Assembly (NCBI RefSeq): GCF_022835675.1
Contig: NZ_BQUT01000001.1
Span: 248,001-312,000 of the forward strand
Source: Companilactobacillus sp. RD055328
GTDB lineage: Bacteria > Bacillota > Bacilli > Lactobacillales > Lactobacillaceae
Length of the DNA stretch: 64,000 nucleotides
Reading direction: 5' to 3'
Positions 1 to 8,600 of the stretch are shown one piece after another (positions within the stretch are counted from its first letter, which is position 1; each line of letters opens with the position of its first letter). A program made the translations under genes and the position numbers. The notes under the pieces were generated by a model, which ran no database searches, had not been told where the DNA came from, and worked only from the letters and a program-made list of their open reading frames with translations.

Positions 1-368
<368 letters not shown>

Positions 369-411
369 TTATACCTCTTTTTCTTTATTTATAAATATAA
401 TGAATCCTAGC

Positions 412-600
412 GAATTAAAAAATCGCCCAATTGTATTCACAATAGGACGATTAATCGCGGTGCCACCATATTTTGCAGAAATTATTTCTACCACTCAATT
501 AGCTATAAAGGGGCAACCTATATCCAATTCCCAATTCATTAACGGTGAACATTTCAGAATTCCGCTCACTCTCTGTGACTATTAATTGAATTAGTACTAT
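412..600 (-). promoter_or_regulatory. T-box leader of trpS
   Basis: On the minus strand the conserved T-box core TGGTGGCACCGCG is seen (456-469). It is followed by a long GC-bearing hairpin (about 423-452) and a run of Ts, the intrinsic terminator of the leader. Upstream are an AGAGAG/GTGAGCGG segment resembling stem I and a small stem III (TAGAAA/TTTCTG near 474-490). Two TGG triplets (524-526 and 531-533) are candidate tryptophan specifier codons. By family knowledge, uncharged tRNA-Trp stabilises the antiterminator and lets trpS be transcribed. The element fills most of the gene-free 366-665 interval. Confidence 0.92.
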
Positions 601-623
601 AAAACTACTATACTATTCTAACT

Positions 624-652
624 AATATATCGACATTCAAAAACTTTGTCAA
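624..652 (-). promoter_or_regulatory. Promoter of the trpS T-box transcript
   Basis: Minus strand: a perfect TTGACA -35 (652-647), 17-nt spacer, and TATATT -10 (629-624), just upstream of the T-box leader. It also abuts the divergent helD start at 666. Confidence 0.85.
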
Positions 653-665
653 TAAGAGGAACTAT

Positions 666-2930
666 ATGACTGCAAAACAAGAAGAACAACAACGTGTCGA
701 CAAAGTCGAAAAAATCATTGAACAACAACTGACTGATACGTCTGATAAAATGACACAAGCTAAGCAACGAACTAAAGAAATCGAAACATCTTATGGTGCT
801 AACACTCGTGTTAATACTTTAGAAGTCGATGACCAAATGGAAACTAACGCTTCTGTACAACAACAAAAAACTTTGGTATCCATGGCTATCGAAAACGAAA
901 CTATTTTGAACACCAAAAATAAACAATTACAAAACCTAAAAGGTTCGCCTTATTTTGGCCGTATTGATGTGACTGACGCCACACAAACTAGTTATTATAT
1001 TGGTACTAGTACTTTACAAGATGATCATAATAACTTTCTTGTTCATGACTGGCGCGCTCCTATTTCCAGTCTTTATTACAACGGAACGTTAGGACAAGTT
1101 ACTTATGAACTACCTGATGAAACTAGTAAAACTGTTGATTTAAAACTTAAACGCCAATTCAATATTGCTGATGGAAAAATCAAGAATATGTTCGATACTA
1201 ACGAAACTGTTGGCGATGAAATCTTGCAAAACGCTTTGGGCAATAAGAGTAGTGACTACATGAGAAATATTGTGGCCACTATTCAACAAGAGCAAAACAC
1301 TATAATTCGTGATACAAGTTCAGATATTCTTATGGTGCAAGGAGCTGCCGGCTCAGGTAAAACTTCTGCCATCTTACAACGTGTTGCATATTTGCTATAT
1401 CACAGTCGTAGTAAATTAAATTCTGATAATATGATTCTCTTCTCACCTAACAAATTGTTTAGTAATTATATCTCACAGGTCTTACCTAGTTTGGGTGAAC
1501 AAAACATGCGTCAAGTTACACTAGATGACTTCTTATCTCGTCGTTTATATGGTATTAAAGTTGAATCATTATTTGAGCGTTTCGAGCGTGATTTACATAA
1601 TCTACCTACTGCCACCAAACTAATTCGTCAGTACAAAGAAAGTGGAAAATTCTTCGATAAAGTCATTGAATACTTCAGCCATAATGATTTAGCATTATCA
1701 TTTGAAGATGTTTATTTCGAAGGCGAAATCTTCTTTAGTAGCCAACATATCAAAGAAGTATTCAATACGTCCAATTCTCGCTTACCATTATCATATCGAT
1801 TCTTAAAAACTAAGAATTACTTAATTAAAGAATTGAAGCAACGAATCAAAACTGATGCTAATGAAGAATGGGTCCAAGATGAACTCGATAATCTGGATGA
1901 CTTAACATTTCAACAATTACTCAAAGATAATAATATTGAAGATTTTGAAAAACAACGCGAATTCTTATCACAAAAATTCTTAAAAGAGCGCTATCGTTCA
2001 ATCTACAATGGACTATTTAATGATTTCTTTTGGGATCCATATAAAGCCTATCATGATTTCTTAAACTCTAATTCAACTGAACACATTGATAATAATTCAT
2101 GGTCCGAAATGGTCGCTTCCATTCAGGATAGTATTGAATATCACAAAATTCGTTTGAGTGATTCAGTTCTCGTCTTACTAATTAGAGATCTTGTGACTGG
2201 TACCGGCAAGAACTACAGCATTCAACATCTGTTTGTAGATGAAATGCAAGACTATCCTTTGACGGTCTTTAAATATTTGAACTTCTCATTTCCAAGTGCT
2301 AAATTCACTTTACTCGGAGATTTTGCTCAAGATATTTTTTCTACAACTTACACTAACGATGATCGTTTAATGAATTTACAAGAGTTATTCTCTGATAAAA
2401 AATGTCAGCTAATAACGCTCAACCAAAGTTATCGATCTTCTGCTCCTATCACAAACTTTGCCAAGGCTGTCCTTCCACATGGAGATCTCATAAAAACATT
2501 TAGCCGAGACGGCAATATTCCACACATTATTAACTACGATTCAAATGACAATTACCTTACAGATATTCCACGATTATTCGTTGAATTAACTAAGCATAAC
2601 GATACTGTGGCAATCCTTACAAAAACTGCCGAACAAGCTCAAACTATCTTTGACAACTTAAAATTAAAAATAGAAATTAATCTAATTAGTAATCAAAATC
2701 GTTCATTAAAACCAGGATTATTAGTATTGCCGATTTATTTAGCTAAGGGATTAGAGTTTGATGCAGTTATCGCTGATAATATTTCCCAGGAAAACTATCC
2801 AGATAGTCATGAAGAAGATATCGTTTACACTATTTTCACACGTGCAATGCACGATTTAGTAGTTACTAGTGTGGGAGACGTTTCTCCAATTATTCAAAAA
2901 ATTGATTCCACACTATATAAAAAAGACTAG
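666..2930 (+). CDS. helD: HelD-like superfamily 1 helicase / RNA polymerase recycling ATPase
   Basis: A 754-residue UvrD/Rep-like protein. The N-terminal ~80 residues are charged and predicted coiled coil, as in HelD proteins that insert into RNA polymerase. Walker A is GAAGSGKT (residues 226-233), within the HelD-typical context ending in ILQRVAYLLY. Motif II is DEMQD (525-529), and QSYRSS is present further on. The family removes stalled RNA polymerase from DNA using ATP. The start follows AAGAGGA at good spacing. It is a single gene, divergent from trpS, and its stop codon lies inside the terminator shared with lrgB. Helicase family is certain; HelD subtype is very likely. Confidence 0.93.
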   Translation: MTAKQEEQQRVDKVEKIIEQQLTDTSDKMTQAKQRTKEIETSYGANTRVNTLEVDDQMETNASVQQQKTLVSMAIENETILNTKNKQLQNLKGSPYFGRIDVTDATQTSYYIGTSTLQDDHNNFLVHDWRAPISSLYYNGTLGQVTYELPDETSKTVDLKLKRQFNIADGKIKNMFDTNETVGDEILQNALGNKSSDYMRNIVATIQQEQNTIIRDTSSDILMVQGAAGSGKTSAILQRVAYLLYHSRSKLNSDNMILFSPNKLFSNYISQVLPSLGEQNMRQVTLDDFLSRRLYGIKVESLFERFERDLHNLPTATKLIRQYKESGKFFDKVIEYFSHNDLALSFEDVYFEGEIFFSSQHIKEVFNTSNSRLPLSYRFLKTKNYLIKELKQRIKTDANEEWVQDELDNLDDLTFQQLLKDNNIEDFEKQREFLSQKFLKERYRSIYNGLFNDFFWDPYKAYHDFLNSNSTEHIDNNSWSEMVASIQDSIEYHKIRLSDSVLVLLIRDLVTGTGKNYSIQHLFVDEMQDYPLTVFKYLNFSFPSAKFTLLGDFAQDIFSTTYTNDDRLMNLQELFSDKKCQLITLNQSYRSSAPITNFAKAVLPHGDLIKTFSRDGNIPHIINYDSNDNYLTDIPRLFVELTKHNDTVAILTKTAEQAQTIFDNLKLKIEINLISNQNRSLKPGLLVLPIYLAKGLEFDAVIADNISQENYPDSHEEDIVYTIFTRAMHDLVVTSVGDVSPIIQKIDSTLYKKD

Positions 2931-2948
2931 CCGATGCTAGTCTTTTTT
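2919..2948. terminator. Bidirectional terminator between helD and lrgB
   Basis: A-run, 12-bp stem (AAAAAAGACTAG / CTAGTCTTTTTT) and T-run. It works in either direction for these convergent genes; the helD stop codon TAG is inside the left arm. Confidence 0.9.
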
Positions 2949-2949
2949 C

Positions 2950-3675
2950 TTATCCTATTAATCTGGCAAAGATTGGAACAACAATATCAACAATTATTCC
3001 GATAACAATAACGGAAATTGAAGCCATTGATCCTTGTATTTCACCTAATTCTAAGGCTTTAGCAGAACCAATTGTATGTCCAGCAGTTCCTAGTCCTAAT
3101 CCTAAACCAATTTCTGATTTGTCTAACTTGAATAGTTTGATTAAGTAATCACCTAAAGCATAAATAATAACGGCATTAAGTATTACTGTCATAGCTGTAA
3201 TTGCTGCATTACCACCAATTGCAGTAGATATTGGAAGAGCAATCGCAGTTGTTGCTGCTTGTGGCATCATTGCAAGTGTTGCAGAACGATCTAATCCTAG
3301 AAGGTTTGAAACTAATACGATTAATATCAATGAAACGACCATTCCTATTAGTAATGATAAGAATATTTCAAACCAATATTTCTTAACAATATCATTACGT
3401 TTGTACAATGGTACAGCAAAGGCAATTGTAGCTGGGTTCAAGAACCAGAAGATAATATCTCCACCTGGTTTATAAAAATCTGTGTAGACCTTTGTAACTG
3501 GCATGTGAATAGCACTGGCTAAAGCTATCAAAGCAAGTATTCCTACTACCATTCCAAAGAACAATGGTTGGAATAAAAAGAAACCTTTTGTCTTTTTAAA
3601 TAAATATTGTCCCAGTAAAAAAACTAAGATTGATAAACAAATTCCAAAAAATGGTTGGCTTAATACTTCTGTCAT
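2950..3675 (-). CDS. lrgB: LrgB/CidB family antiholin-like membrane protein
   Basis: A 241-residue polytopic membrane protein with about six or more hydrophobic segments and the family's conserved MMPQAATTAIALP and GTAGHTIGSAKALE stretches. LrgB acts with LrgA in the cytoplasmic membrane. The pair is linked to control of murein hydrolase activity and, in later work, to pyruvate uptake under LytSR control. Its ATG overlaps the lrgA stop (TAATG), so the two are translationally coupled. The lytSR genes lie immediately upstream on the same strand, matching the usual regulator-target arrangement. Confidence 0.9.
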   Translation of the reverse strand: MTEVLSQPFFGICLSILVFLLGQYLFKKTKGFFLFQPLFFGMVVGILALIALASAIHMPVTKVYTDFYKPGGDIIFWFLNPATIAFAVPLYKRNDIVKKYWFEIFLSLLIGMVVSLILIVLVSNLLGLDRSATLAMMPQAATTAIALPISTAIGGNAAITAMTVILNAVIIYALGDYLIKLFKLDKSEIGLGLGLGTAGHTIGSAKALELGEIQGSMASISVIVIGIIVDIVVPIFARLIG

Positions 3676-4088
3676 TATTTGCTTACCCCCTTGTTATTTT
3701 TTTCTGATTTATTGCGAATTTTAATTAATAACCAAGCAATGTAAGTAGTCACAACTAACATAATTACTGTTGATATAATTACAACAACAACAATCTGTAC
3801 ACCTTGTGCTTTCATAATATCGAGACTTCCGGCTAAAGATACACCAGATGGCACGAATAAAAATCCAATAATACTAATCATGAAAGCTCCAAAATCATCT
3901 ACCCATTCAACCTTAATTATTTTGAAAGTCAAAAGTAAATACAAAATTATTAATCCGATAACCGGAGTTGGTGCCGGAAAACTTTCTGGAATAAGTGCGG
4001 AAATAATACTTGATACAAATAATACTGTGGCATAAATTCCCGCCTGAATAAGCACAGGAGCTGATTGAGTTTGTTTTTCTTTATTCAT
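3675..4088 (-). CDS. lrgA: LrgA/CidA family holin-like protein
   Basis: A 137-residue small membrane protein with four hydrophobic segments and the family motif FLFVPSGV near the middle. It has a charged C-terminal tail rich in Lys and Asn. It is the first gene of the lrgAB pair, preceded by a GGGGG-containing Shine-Dalgarno. The promoter must lie in the 124 bp separating it from lytR, where a terminator and a short palindrome (4107-4123) are found. Whether it behaves as a holin or as part of a pyruvate transporter cannot be told from sequence. Confidence 0.88.
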   Translation of the reverse strand: MNKEKQTQSAPVLIQAGIYATVLFVSSIISALIPESFPAPTPVIGLIILYLLLTFKIIKVEWVDDFGAFMISIIGFLFVPSGVSLAGSLDIMKAQGVQIVVVVIISTVIMLVVTTYIAWLLIKIRNKSEKNNKGVSK

Positions 4089-4106
4089 TCTGAAATCCCC
4101 CTTTTT

Positions 4107-4123
4107 CTATACTTTTAGTATAG
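4107..4123. promoter_or_regulatory. Short palindrome upstream of lrgA, possible operator
   Basis: Perfect 6-bp inverted repeat CTATAC-TTTTA-GTATAG, 18 bp before the lrgA start and within its 5' leader or promoter. It could be a regulator site or simply part of an AT-rich promoter. It does not obviously match a known LytTR direct repeat. Confidence 0.3.
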
Positions 4124-4125
4124 AA

Positions 4126-4151
4126 AAAAACACTCATTTTTGAGTGTTTTT
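4126..4151. terminator. Terminator after lytR
   Basis: Hairpin AAAAACACTCA / TGAGTGTTTTT with a 4-nt loop and T-runs on both strands. It separates lytSR transcription from lrgAB. Confidence 0.85.
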
Positions 4152-4211
4152 GAGGTTAAATACCATTATCAGAATGTGAACTACATATATTCATAGTTAA
4201 AATGCATCCGC

Positions 4212-4913
4212 TTACATACCTAATGCTTCTCGCATATCATTGACATAAGTTCTCGCTACCGGAATCTTGTCCCCATTACTCATTGTTAATTGATAAGTAC
4301 TATTAAAACTTGGTTCAGTCATTACGACTTCATCAACATTAATTACGAAGCTTCGATAAACTTGCATGAACTTATTTGAACCTAATGATTCCATGAAATG
4401 AACCAAAGTTTGCTTAGTTGTAAAGGTCCCATCTGCAGTAACTACATTTAAGACTCCACTATCAACAGAAACGTAAATAATGTTTTCTTTTTTTAGAACT
4501 GTTGTTTTATCATCATTAGTTATCGCAATACGATTATTATTTACCTGATGTTTGTTAATGAGAAGATTGACCTTCTCTAGCGACTGATTGATTCTCTTCT
4601 CGTCAAAAGGTTTCAACACATAGTCAATTGCATTCACTTCAAAAGCATTCAATGCGTATTGATTATATGCCGTAGCAAAAATAATCTGTGGTCGTTTAGA
4701 TATAGAATTAATTTTATCCGCCAAAGTAAAACCATTTTTTTCGCCTAATTCAATATCCAAAAAAATTACATCATAATTATTTTTTTCAATCATTGTATAA
4801 GCATCATCGATATTATCTACTTCAGCAACATTATTAACTAACTTATTCTTGTTCAATAAAAACTGCAGCTCTTCACGAGCTAGCGGTTCATCATCAACTA
4901 CTAATATTTGCAT
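4212..4913 (-). CDS. lytR: LytTR-type response regulator LytR
   Basis: A 233-residue response regulator. The receiver domain (residues ~1-120) has the acidic DDEP pocket, the phospho-acceptor Asp in VIFLDIELG, and a conserved Lys in VLKPFDEK. The C-terminal LytTR DNA-binding domain (~135-230) carries the FMQVYRSFVIN and IPVARTYV segments. It is partner of LytS, whose stop codon lies 1 nt before this ATG; the Shine-Dalgarno is inside the end of lytS. By family, it activates lrgAB, the adjacent downstream operon. Confidence 0.93.
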   Translation of the reverse strand: MQILVVDDEPLAREELQFLLNKNKLVNNVAEVDNIDDAYTMIEKNNYDVIFLDIELGEKNGFTLADKINSISKRPQIIFATAYNQYALNAFEVNAIDYVLKPFDEKRINQSLEKVNLLINKHQVNNNRIAITNDDKTTVLKKENIIYVSVDSGVLNVVTADGTFTTKQTLVHFMESLGSNKFMQVYRSFVINVDEVVMTEPSFNSTYQLTMSNGDKIPVARTYVNDMREALGM

Positions 4914-4914
4914 A

Positions 4915-6654
4915 TTAAATCTCCTTAAAGGGAATATTAATTGTTACAACTGTCCCCTTACTACTTGTCTCAAATTGTAACTGACTATCTATTCCGTATA
5001 AACCTATCAAACGCTGGTTTAAGTTTTGTAATGCCGTTCCACTACCTGACTGGGAGTCAACAACTTCTTTACCAAGCTTATCTTGCTTATCAATATCAAT
5101 ACCTAATCCATTATCAATGACTTTGATTTGCAATTGGTCATGATTTTTTAATACTGAAATCAACACCTTATTGTCCTTCTTACGATCTGAAAAGGCATGT
5201 TTAATAGCATTTTCAACTAATACCTGAATTGTAAATGGTGGCAACATAACTTGTGGACTTACCTGTATATCAAATTGTACATCATAGCGTTTTGGAAAAC
5301 GTGTTTGTTCTAATACTAAGTAAGCATCGACATGGGATCTTTCTTGTTCAAAAGTTACTTCAGTTTCTCTGAATCCTGTTAAATTAGCTCTAAAATAGGT
5401 ACTCAACTCAATCAATAATTCACGAGCTTTTTCGCTATCTTTACGTATCATGGCAGAAATAGTATTCACCGCATTGAAGAAGAAATGAGGATTAATTTGT
5501 GCCTGTAGTGATTTTATTTCTGCATCGCGCACAAGTTTTGACTGTAATTCTGCTTCCCCTAAAGCAATCTGACTAGAAAAAATAGAACCTAATCCTTCAG
5601 CTAATTGGACATCAACCGGAGTTAACATACTAGCATCCACGAAATACATTTTTAATGTTCCAAAAATCCGATTATCAACGCTTAACGGTACTACAATCGC
5701 TGCATTTAAAGGACATTTTGGGTCGGAACATCCTATTTCTTTTTTTTGATAGGCAACACTTACTGTATTATTATTTATCGATCTTTTGGACAACTCTGTA
5801 ACTAATTTCTCATTTAATAAATGATGATCACTACCCACACCCTCGTATGCCAAAACTTTATTGGTAGAAGTAATACTAATTGCCGAAAAATTAGTGAAGC
5901 GACGGATAATCTTGACAACTTCAATTGCTGAATTAGAATTCAATCCATTTCTTAAATAAGGGAGTGTTGTATCAGCCAAACTCAATACATCATGTGTTTG
6001 CATAGCACGAATTTCTTGTTCTTGATTCAAGTACATTTGAATAATTGCTAAAAAAATAAAAGTTCCGATAGTATTGGCAAATATCATTGGTACCGCAATA
6101 AACTTCACTAATTCCAATTTTGTAGGGCTAAAAAATAAGATAAATAACATTTGAATTGATTCCATCAAGAAACCAACTTTTAATCCTTGAGCCGGTGTCA
6201 TCAATAAACCTTTTTTACTAGTTAATTGCTTCTTAAATAAAAGTCCAGATAATGCTCCTATTAATATGGAACTTGGAATATAAAACCAGCTGCTCCAATC
6301 CCCTTGAATAACCCGGTGAATACCCGTAATCAATCCAACAGAAGAACCTACATAAGGACCACCAACAATTCCTGACACCGTAATAGACAACAAACGTGTA
6401 TTCATAATCGAAAAATCTGACGGCAAGGAGAATATTAAACCTGTTGATATAATTTGATTGTTTTGATCTATTTCAATTCCGGTTAAGTTTGAAACAATCG
6501 CAAATATTGAAAAAATTAAGATTAATTGATTCTTTGCGAGTTTACTTTGATGAGAAAATAGAAGTTTACGTAATGGCTTGATATTAACCAATAAAAAAGC
6601 CAAAACAATAACTAATCCAACTCTTTCTAACATTAACAGTGATAAATTAAGCAT
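4915..6654 (-). CDS. lytS: LytS-type sensor histidine kinase
   Basis: A 579-residue membrane kinase. The N-terminal 5TM-5TMR_LYT sensor (~1-190) has several hydrophobic helices with the GGPYVG motif. A GAF-like domain follows (~210-350). The His_kinase domain has phospho-acceptor His390 in the QINPHFFFN motif, and the ATPase domain has VENAIKHAF (N box) and DNGLGI (G box). An upstream in-frame ATG would add 14 residues, but AGGAG sits 8 nt before the ATG at 6654, and the extension would run almost into the upstream terminator. I therefore chose 6654. It pairs with LytR; the ligand is not evident. Confidence 0.92.
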   Translation of the reverse strand: MLNLSLLMLERVGLVIVLAFLLVNIKPLRKLLFSHQSKLAKNQLILIFSIFAIVSNLTGIEIDQNNQIISTGLIFSLPSDFSIMNTRLLSITVSGIVGGPYVGSSVGLITGIHRVIQGDWSSWFYIPSSILIGALSGLLFKKQLTSKKGLLMTPAQGLKVGFLMESIQMLFILFFSPTKLELVKFIAVPMIFANTIGTFIFLAIIQMYLNQEQEIRAMQTHDVLSLADTTLPYLRNGLNSNSAIEVVKIIRRFTNFSAISITSTNKVLAYEGVGSDHHLLNEKLVTELSKRSINNNTVSVAYQKKEIGCSDPKCPLNAAIVVPLSVDNRIFGTLKMYFVDASMLTPVDVQLAEGLGSIFSSQIALGEAELQSKLVRDAEIKSLQAQINPHFFFNAVNTISAMIRKDSEKARELLIELSTYFRANLTGFRETEVTFEQERSHVDAYLVLEQTRFPKRYDVQFDIQVSPQVMLPPFTIQVLVENAIKHAFSDRKKDNKVLISVLKNHDQLQIKVIDNGLGIDIDKQDKLGKEVVDSQSGSGTALQNLNQRLIGLYGIDSQLQFETSSKGTVVTINIPFKEI

Positions 6655-6696
6655 TATTTTTCTCCTAATAGTTCTAGTTAACCACAATTTAGACAT

Positions 6697-6728
6697 AAAA
6701 AAAATGACCTACATTAATTCGGTCATTT
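6697..6728 (-). terminator. Terminator after the CPBP-like gene, before lytS
   Basis: On the minus strand AAATGACC / GGTCATTT stem followed by eight Ts, in the short gap between the upstream membrane gene and lytS. It indicates that lytSR starts its own transcript. Confidence 0.8.
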
Positions 6729-6732
6729 AATA

Positions 6733-7398
6733 TTAAAGTAGAATTGATCCTAATATATTACTGAACATAATTATTAACATCGTCATCTTAGCATCTTTTG
6801 TTTTGCGATAAACAACCGCATAGACTAGCCCTAATAAGAAGAATAGTAAGAATTGTTGTGGTGTGTTTGATAAATTAATAATTGCTAAAACTACAGCACT
6901 CATTATGATTCCAAGCAAATGTTGAATTCCTGATTTTTTTCTCCAGAAATAGTTAAACAAGAATGCATTAGCGACCATGAATTGTTGATATGAAATGATA
7001 AAAATATTAGCCAATAGATTGAATATCATAACTTTTTGGTCAGTACTTGTTAAATAATCATTTTCAAACTTGGGCATTATTCCCTTGTATTGAAGATAAG
7101 CAATCCCAAATCTAATTGCTCCAATTAAAATTATGACCCAGAAAACAAAACCAAAATTATTAATAACGGTATTTTTGAATGATACTCGAGGATTATTCAA
7201 AATCATTCGTTCTTTTGTATAGCGGTGCGACATAATCCATGAAGTGAAAATACCTACTGCTGCAAATATTCCCGCTAAAATTAAATTGAGGCCGGTACTA
7301 CTAACAGCTTCTTCACGTAAAAAAATTGTTAATGCCGCAAACAATAACCAGAAAATATAACGAATAACAGTTGTTCCTCTTGACTCTACTTCTTGCAT
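6733..7398 (-). CDS. CPBP-family-like membrane protein lacking the protease residues
   Basis: A 221-residue protein with about six membrane helices. The last third resembles the CPBP (Abi/CAAX-like) fold, with FLLFFLLGLVYAVVYRKTKD followed by a helix ending MFSN. The usual EExxxR motif is absent (the matching helix reads YQQFMVANAF). The catalytic His of the later motifs is replaced, giving INLSN and IIMFSN. If the fold assignment is right, it is a pseudoprotease. Many lactobacillar CPBP proteins lie next to bacteriocin genes, but no bacteriocin is seen here. It is a single gene with a terminator behind it. The membrane protein call is certain; the family is tentative. Confidence 0.6.
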   Translation of the reverse strand: MQEVESRGTTVIRYIFWLLFAALTIFLREEAVSSTGLNLILAGIFAAVGIFTSWIMSHRYTKERMILNNPRVSFKNTVINNFGFVFWVIILIGAIRFGIAYLQYKGIMPKFENDYLTSTDQKVMIFNLLANIFIISYQQFMVANAFLFNYFWRKKSGIQHLLGIIMSAVVLAIINLSNTPQQFLLFFLLGLVYAVVYRKTKDAKMTMLIIMFSNILGSILL

Positions 7399-7481
7399 AA
7401 TTACTATCCTATCAATAATTTACTTTTGTCCCATTATACTCGTACAGATTATTCTATCCTAGTAATACTTAAGACAAAATT

Positions 7482-7513
7482 AAAAAGTAGATCAAAAATC
7501 TTGATCTACTTTT
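7482..7513. terminator. Terminator after the aldo/keto reductase gene
   Basis: Stem AAAAAGTAGATCAA / TTGATCTACTTTT, short loop, T-runs on both strands. It lies immediately downstream of the reductase stop. Confidence 0.85.
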
Positions 7514-7516
7514 AGT

Positions 7517-8374
7517 CTAATCTATTTTCTTTTTAGCTGATTCTTTTAAGAATTCTACATCATCAGGGTCCCCAGATAGTCGTTTACCTGTTTCTAAACC
7601 TTTGATGTCTTTCATCTCTTGATCTGTTAATTCAAAATCAAAGACATCGATATTTTGTTCTAGACGACTCTTATGAACTGATTTTGGAAATACAATAGTT
7701 CCTCTTTGCACATGCCAACGAAGAATGATTTGACCAACTGATTTGTTATGGTTTTCAGCAATCTTAACTAAGATAGGCTCAGTTAACAAATTACTCTTAC
7801 CTTGTCCTAAAGGACCCCAAGCTTCATGTGCAATATTATTCTTACTCATGAATTCGCGCAATTCATCTTGTTGGAAATATGGATGTGTTTCGATTTGATT
7901 AATCACTGGAATAACTTCTGTTTGGCTCATCAAGTCTTCTAAATGATGGATTTGGAAGTTAGATACACCGATAGCCTTAATACGACCTTGTTTGTAAAAT
8001 TCTTCCATTGCCTTCCAAGTTTCTACATAATGGTCTGATGGCCAATGAATTAGATACAAATCAAGATAATCAAGATCTAATCTCTTCATTGTCTTTTCAA
8101 AGGCAACTTTCGTTTCTTCGTATCCATGATCGGCATTCCATAGTTTAGAAGTAATGAAGAAATCTTCACGAGCAATTCCAGATTCTTTAATAGCTTGTCC
8201 CAACCACTCTTCATTACCATAATAAGCAGCTGTATCAATATGGCGATAGCCTGCTTCAAAGACCATCTTCATTACGTTCATGAATTCGTCTTTGTCTTGC
8301 ATTTTGTAAACACCAAAACCGAATTGTGGAATTTCCACTCCGTTGTTTAATGTAATATTAGGCACATTTGTCAT
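7517..8374 (-). CDS. Aldo/keto reductase (2,5-diketo-D-gluconate reductase type)
   Basis: A 285-residue cytoplasmic NADPH-dependent carbonyl reductase with the AKR (beta/alpha)8 barrel. Family signatures are GYRHIDTAAYYGNE (catalytic Asp and Tyr), SKLWN (catalytic Lys), LYLIHWP (His) and IGVSNF. Cofactor-binding residues are in the C-terminal FPKSVHKSRLEQN segment. Length is normal for the family. It is monocistronic, with an AGGA ribosome site before the ATG and a terminator just after. The true substrate cannot be predicted; likely a general aldehyde/ketone reductase. Confidence 0.92.
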   Translation of the reverse strand: MTNVPNITLNNGVEIPQFGFGVYKMQDKDEFMNVMKMVFEAGYRHIDTAAYYGNEEWLGQAIKESGIAREDFFITSKLWNADHGYEETKVAFEKTMKRLDLDYLDLYLIHWPSDHYVETWKAMEEFYKQGRIKAIGVSNFQIHHLEDLMSQTEVIPVINQIETHPYFQQDELREFMSKNNIAHEAWGPLGQGKSNLLTEPILVKIAENHNKSVGQIILRWHVQRGTIVFPKSVHKSRLEQNIDVFDFELTDQEMKDIKGLETGKRLSGDPDDVEFLKESAKKKID

Positions 8375-8525
8375 AATTTAATCCTCCATACTAATAAATA
8401 TATTACTTATATGAAATAAAATCACTTCTTAGGACTTGTTAGAGTAATTTCTCTTTTATTATACCAAACACGCTAAATTAAACTTTAAAAACGCGTTCAC
8501 AATCACAAAAATCTCCGTATAAATC

Positions 8526-8562
8526 AAAAAATCAGTAAGCCTTATAAGACTTACTGATTTTT
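8526..8562. terminator. Terminator after the ABC exporter operon
   Basis: Stem AAAAATCAGTAAG / CTTACTGATTTTT with a short loop. It lies in the 226-bp gap between the exporter operon end and the reductase gene; otherwise that gap holds only AT-rich promoter-like sequence. Confidence 0.85.
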
Positions 8563-8600
8563 AACTTTATTACTCAATTTTTTTCGTGATTTTTCACGCT

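Noticed and set aside
6655-6696. 14-codon N-terminal extension of LytS
   Set aside because: The internal ATG has a well-placed AGGAG, and the extension would begin right next to the upstream terminator.
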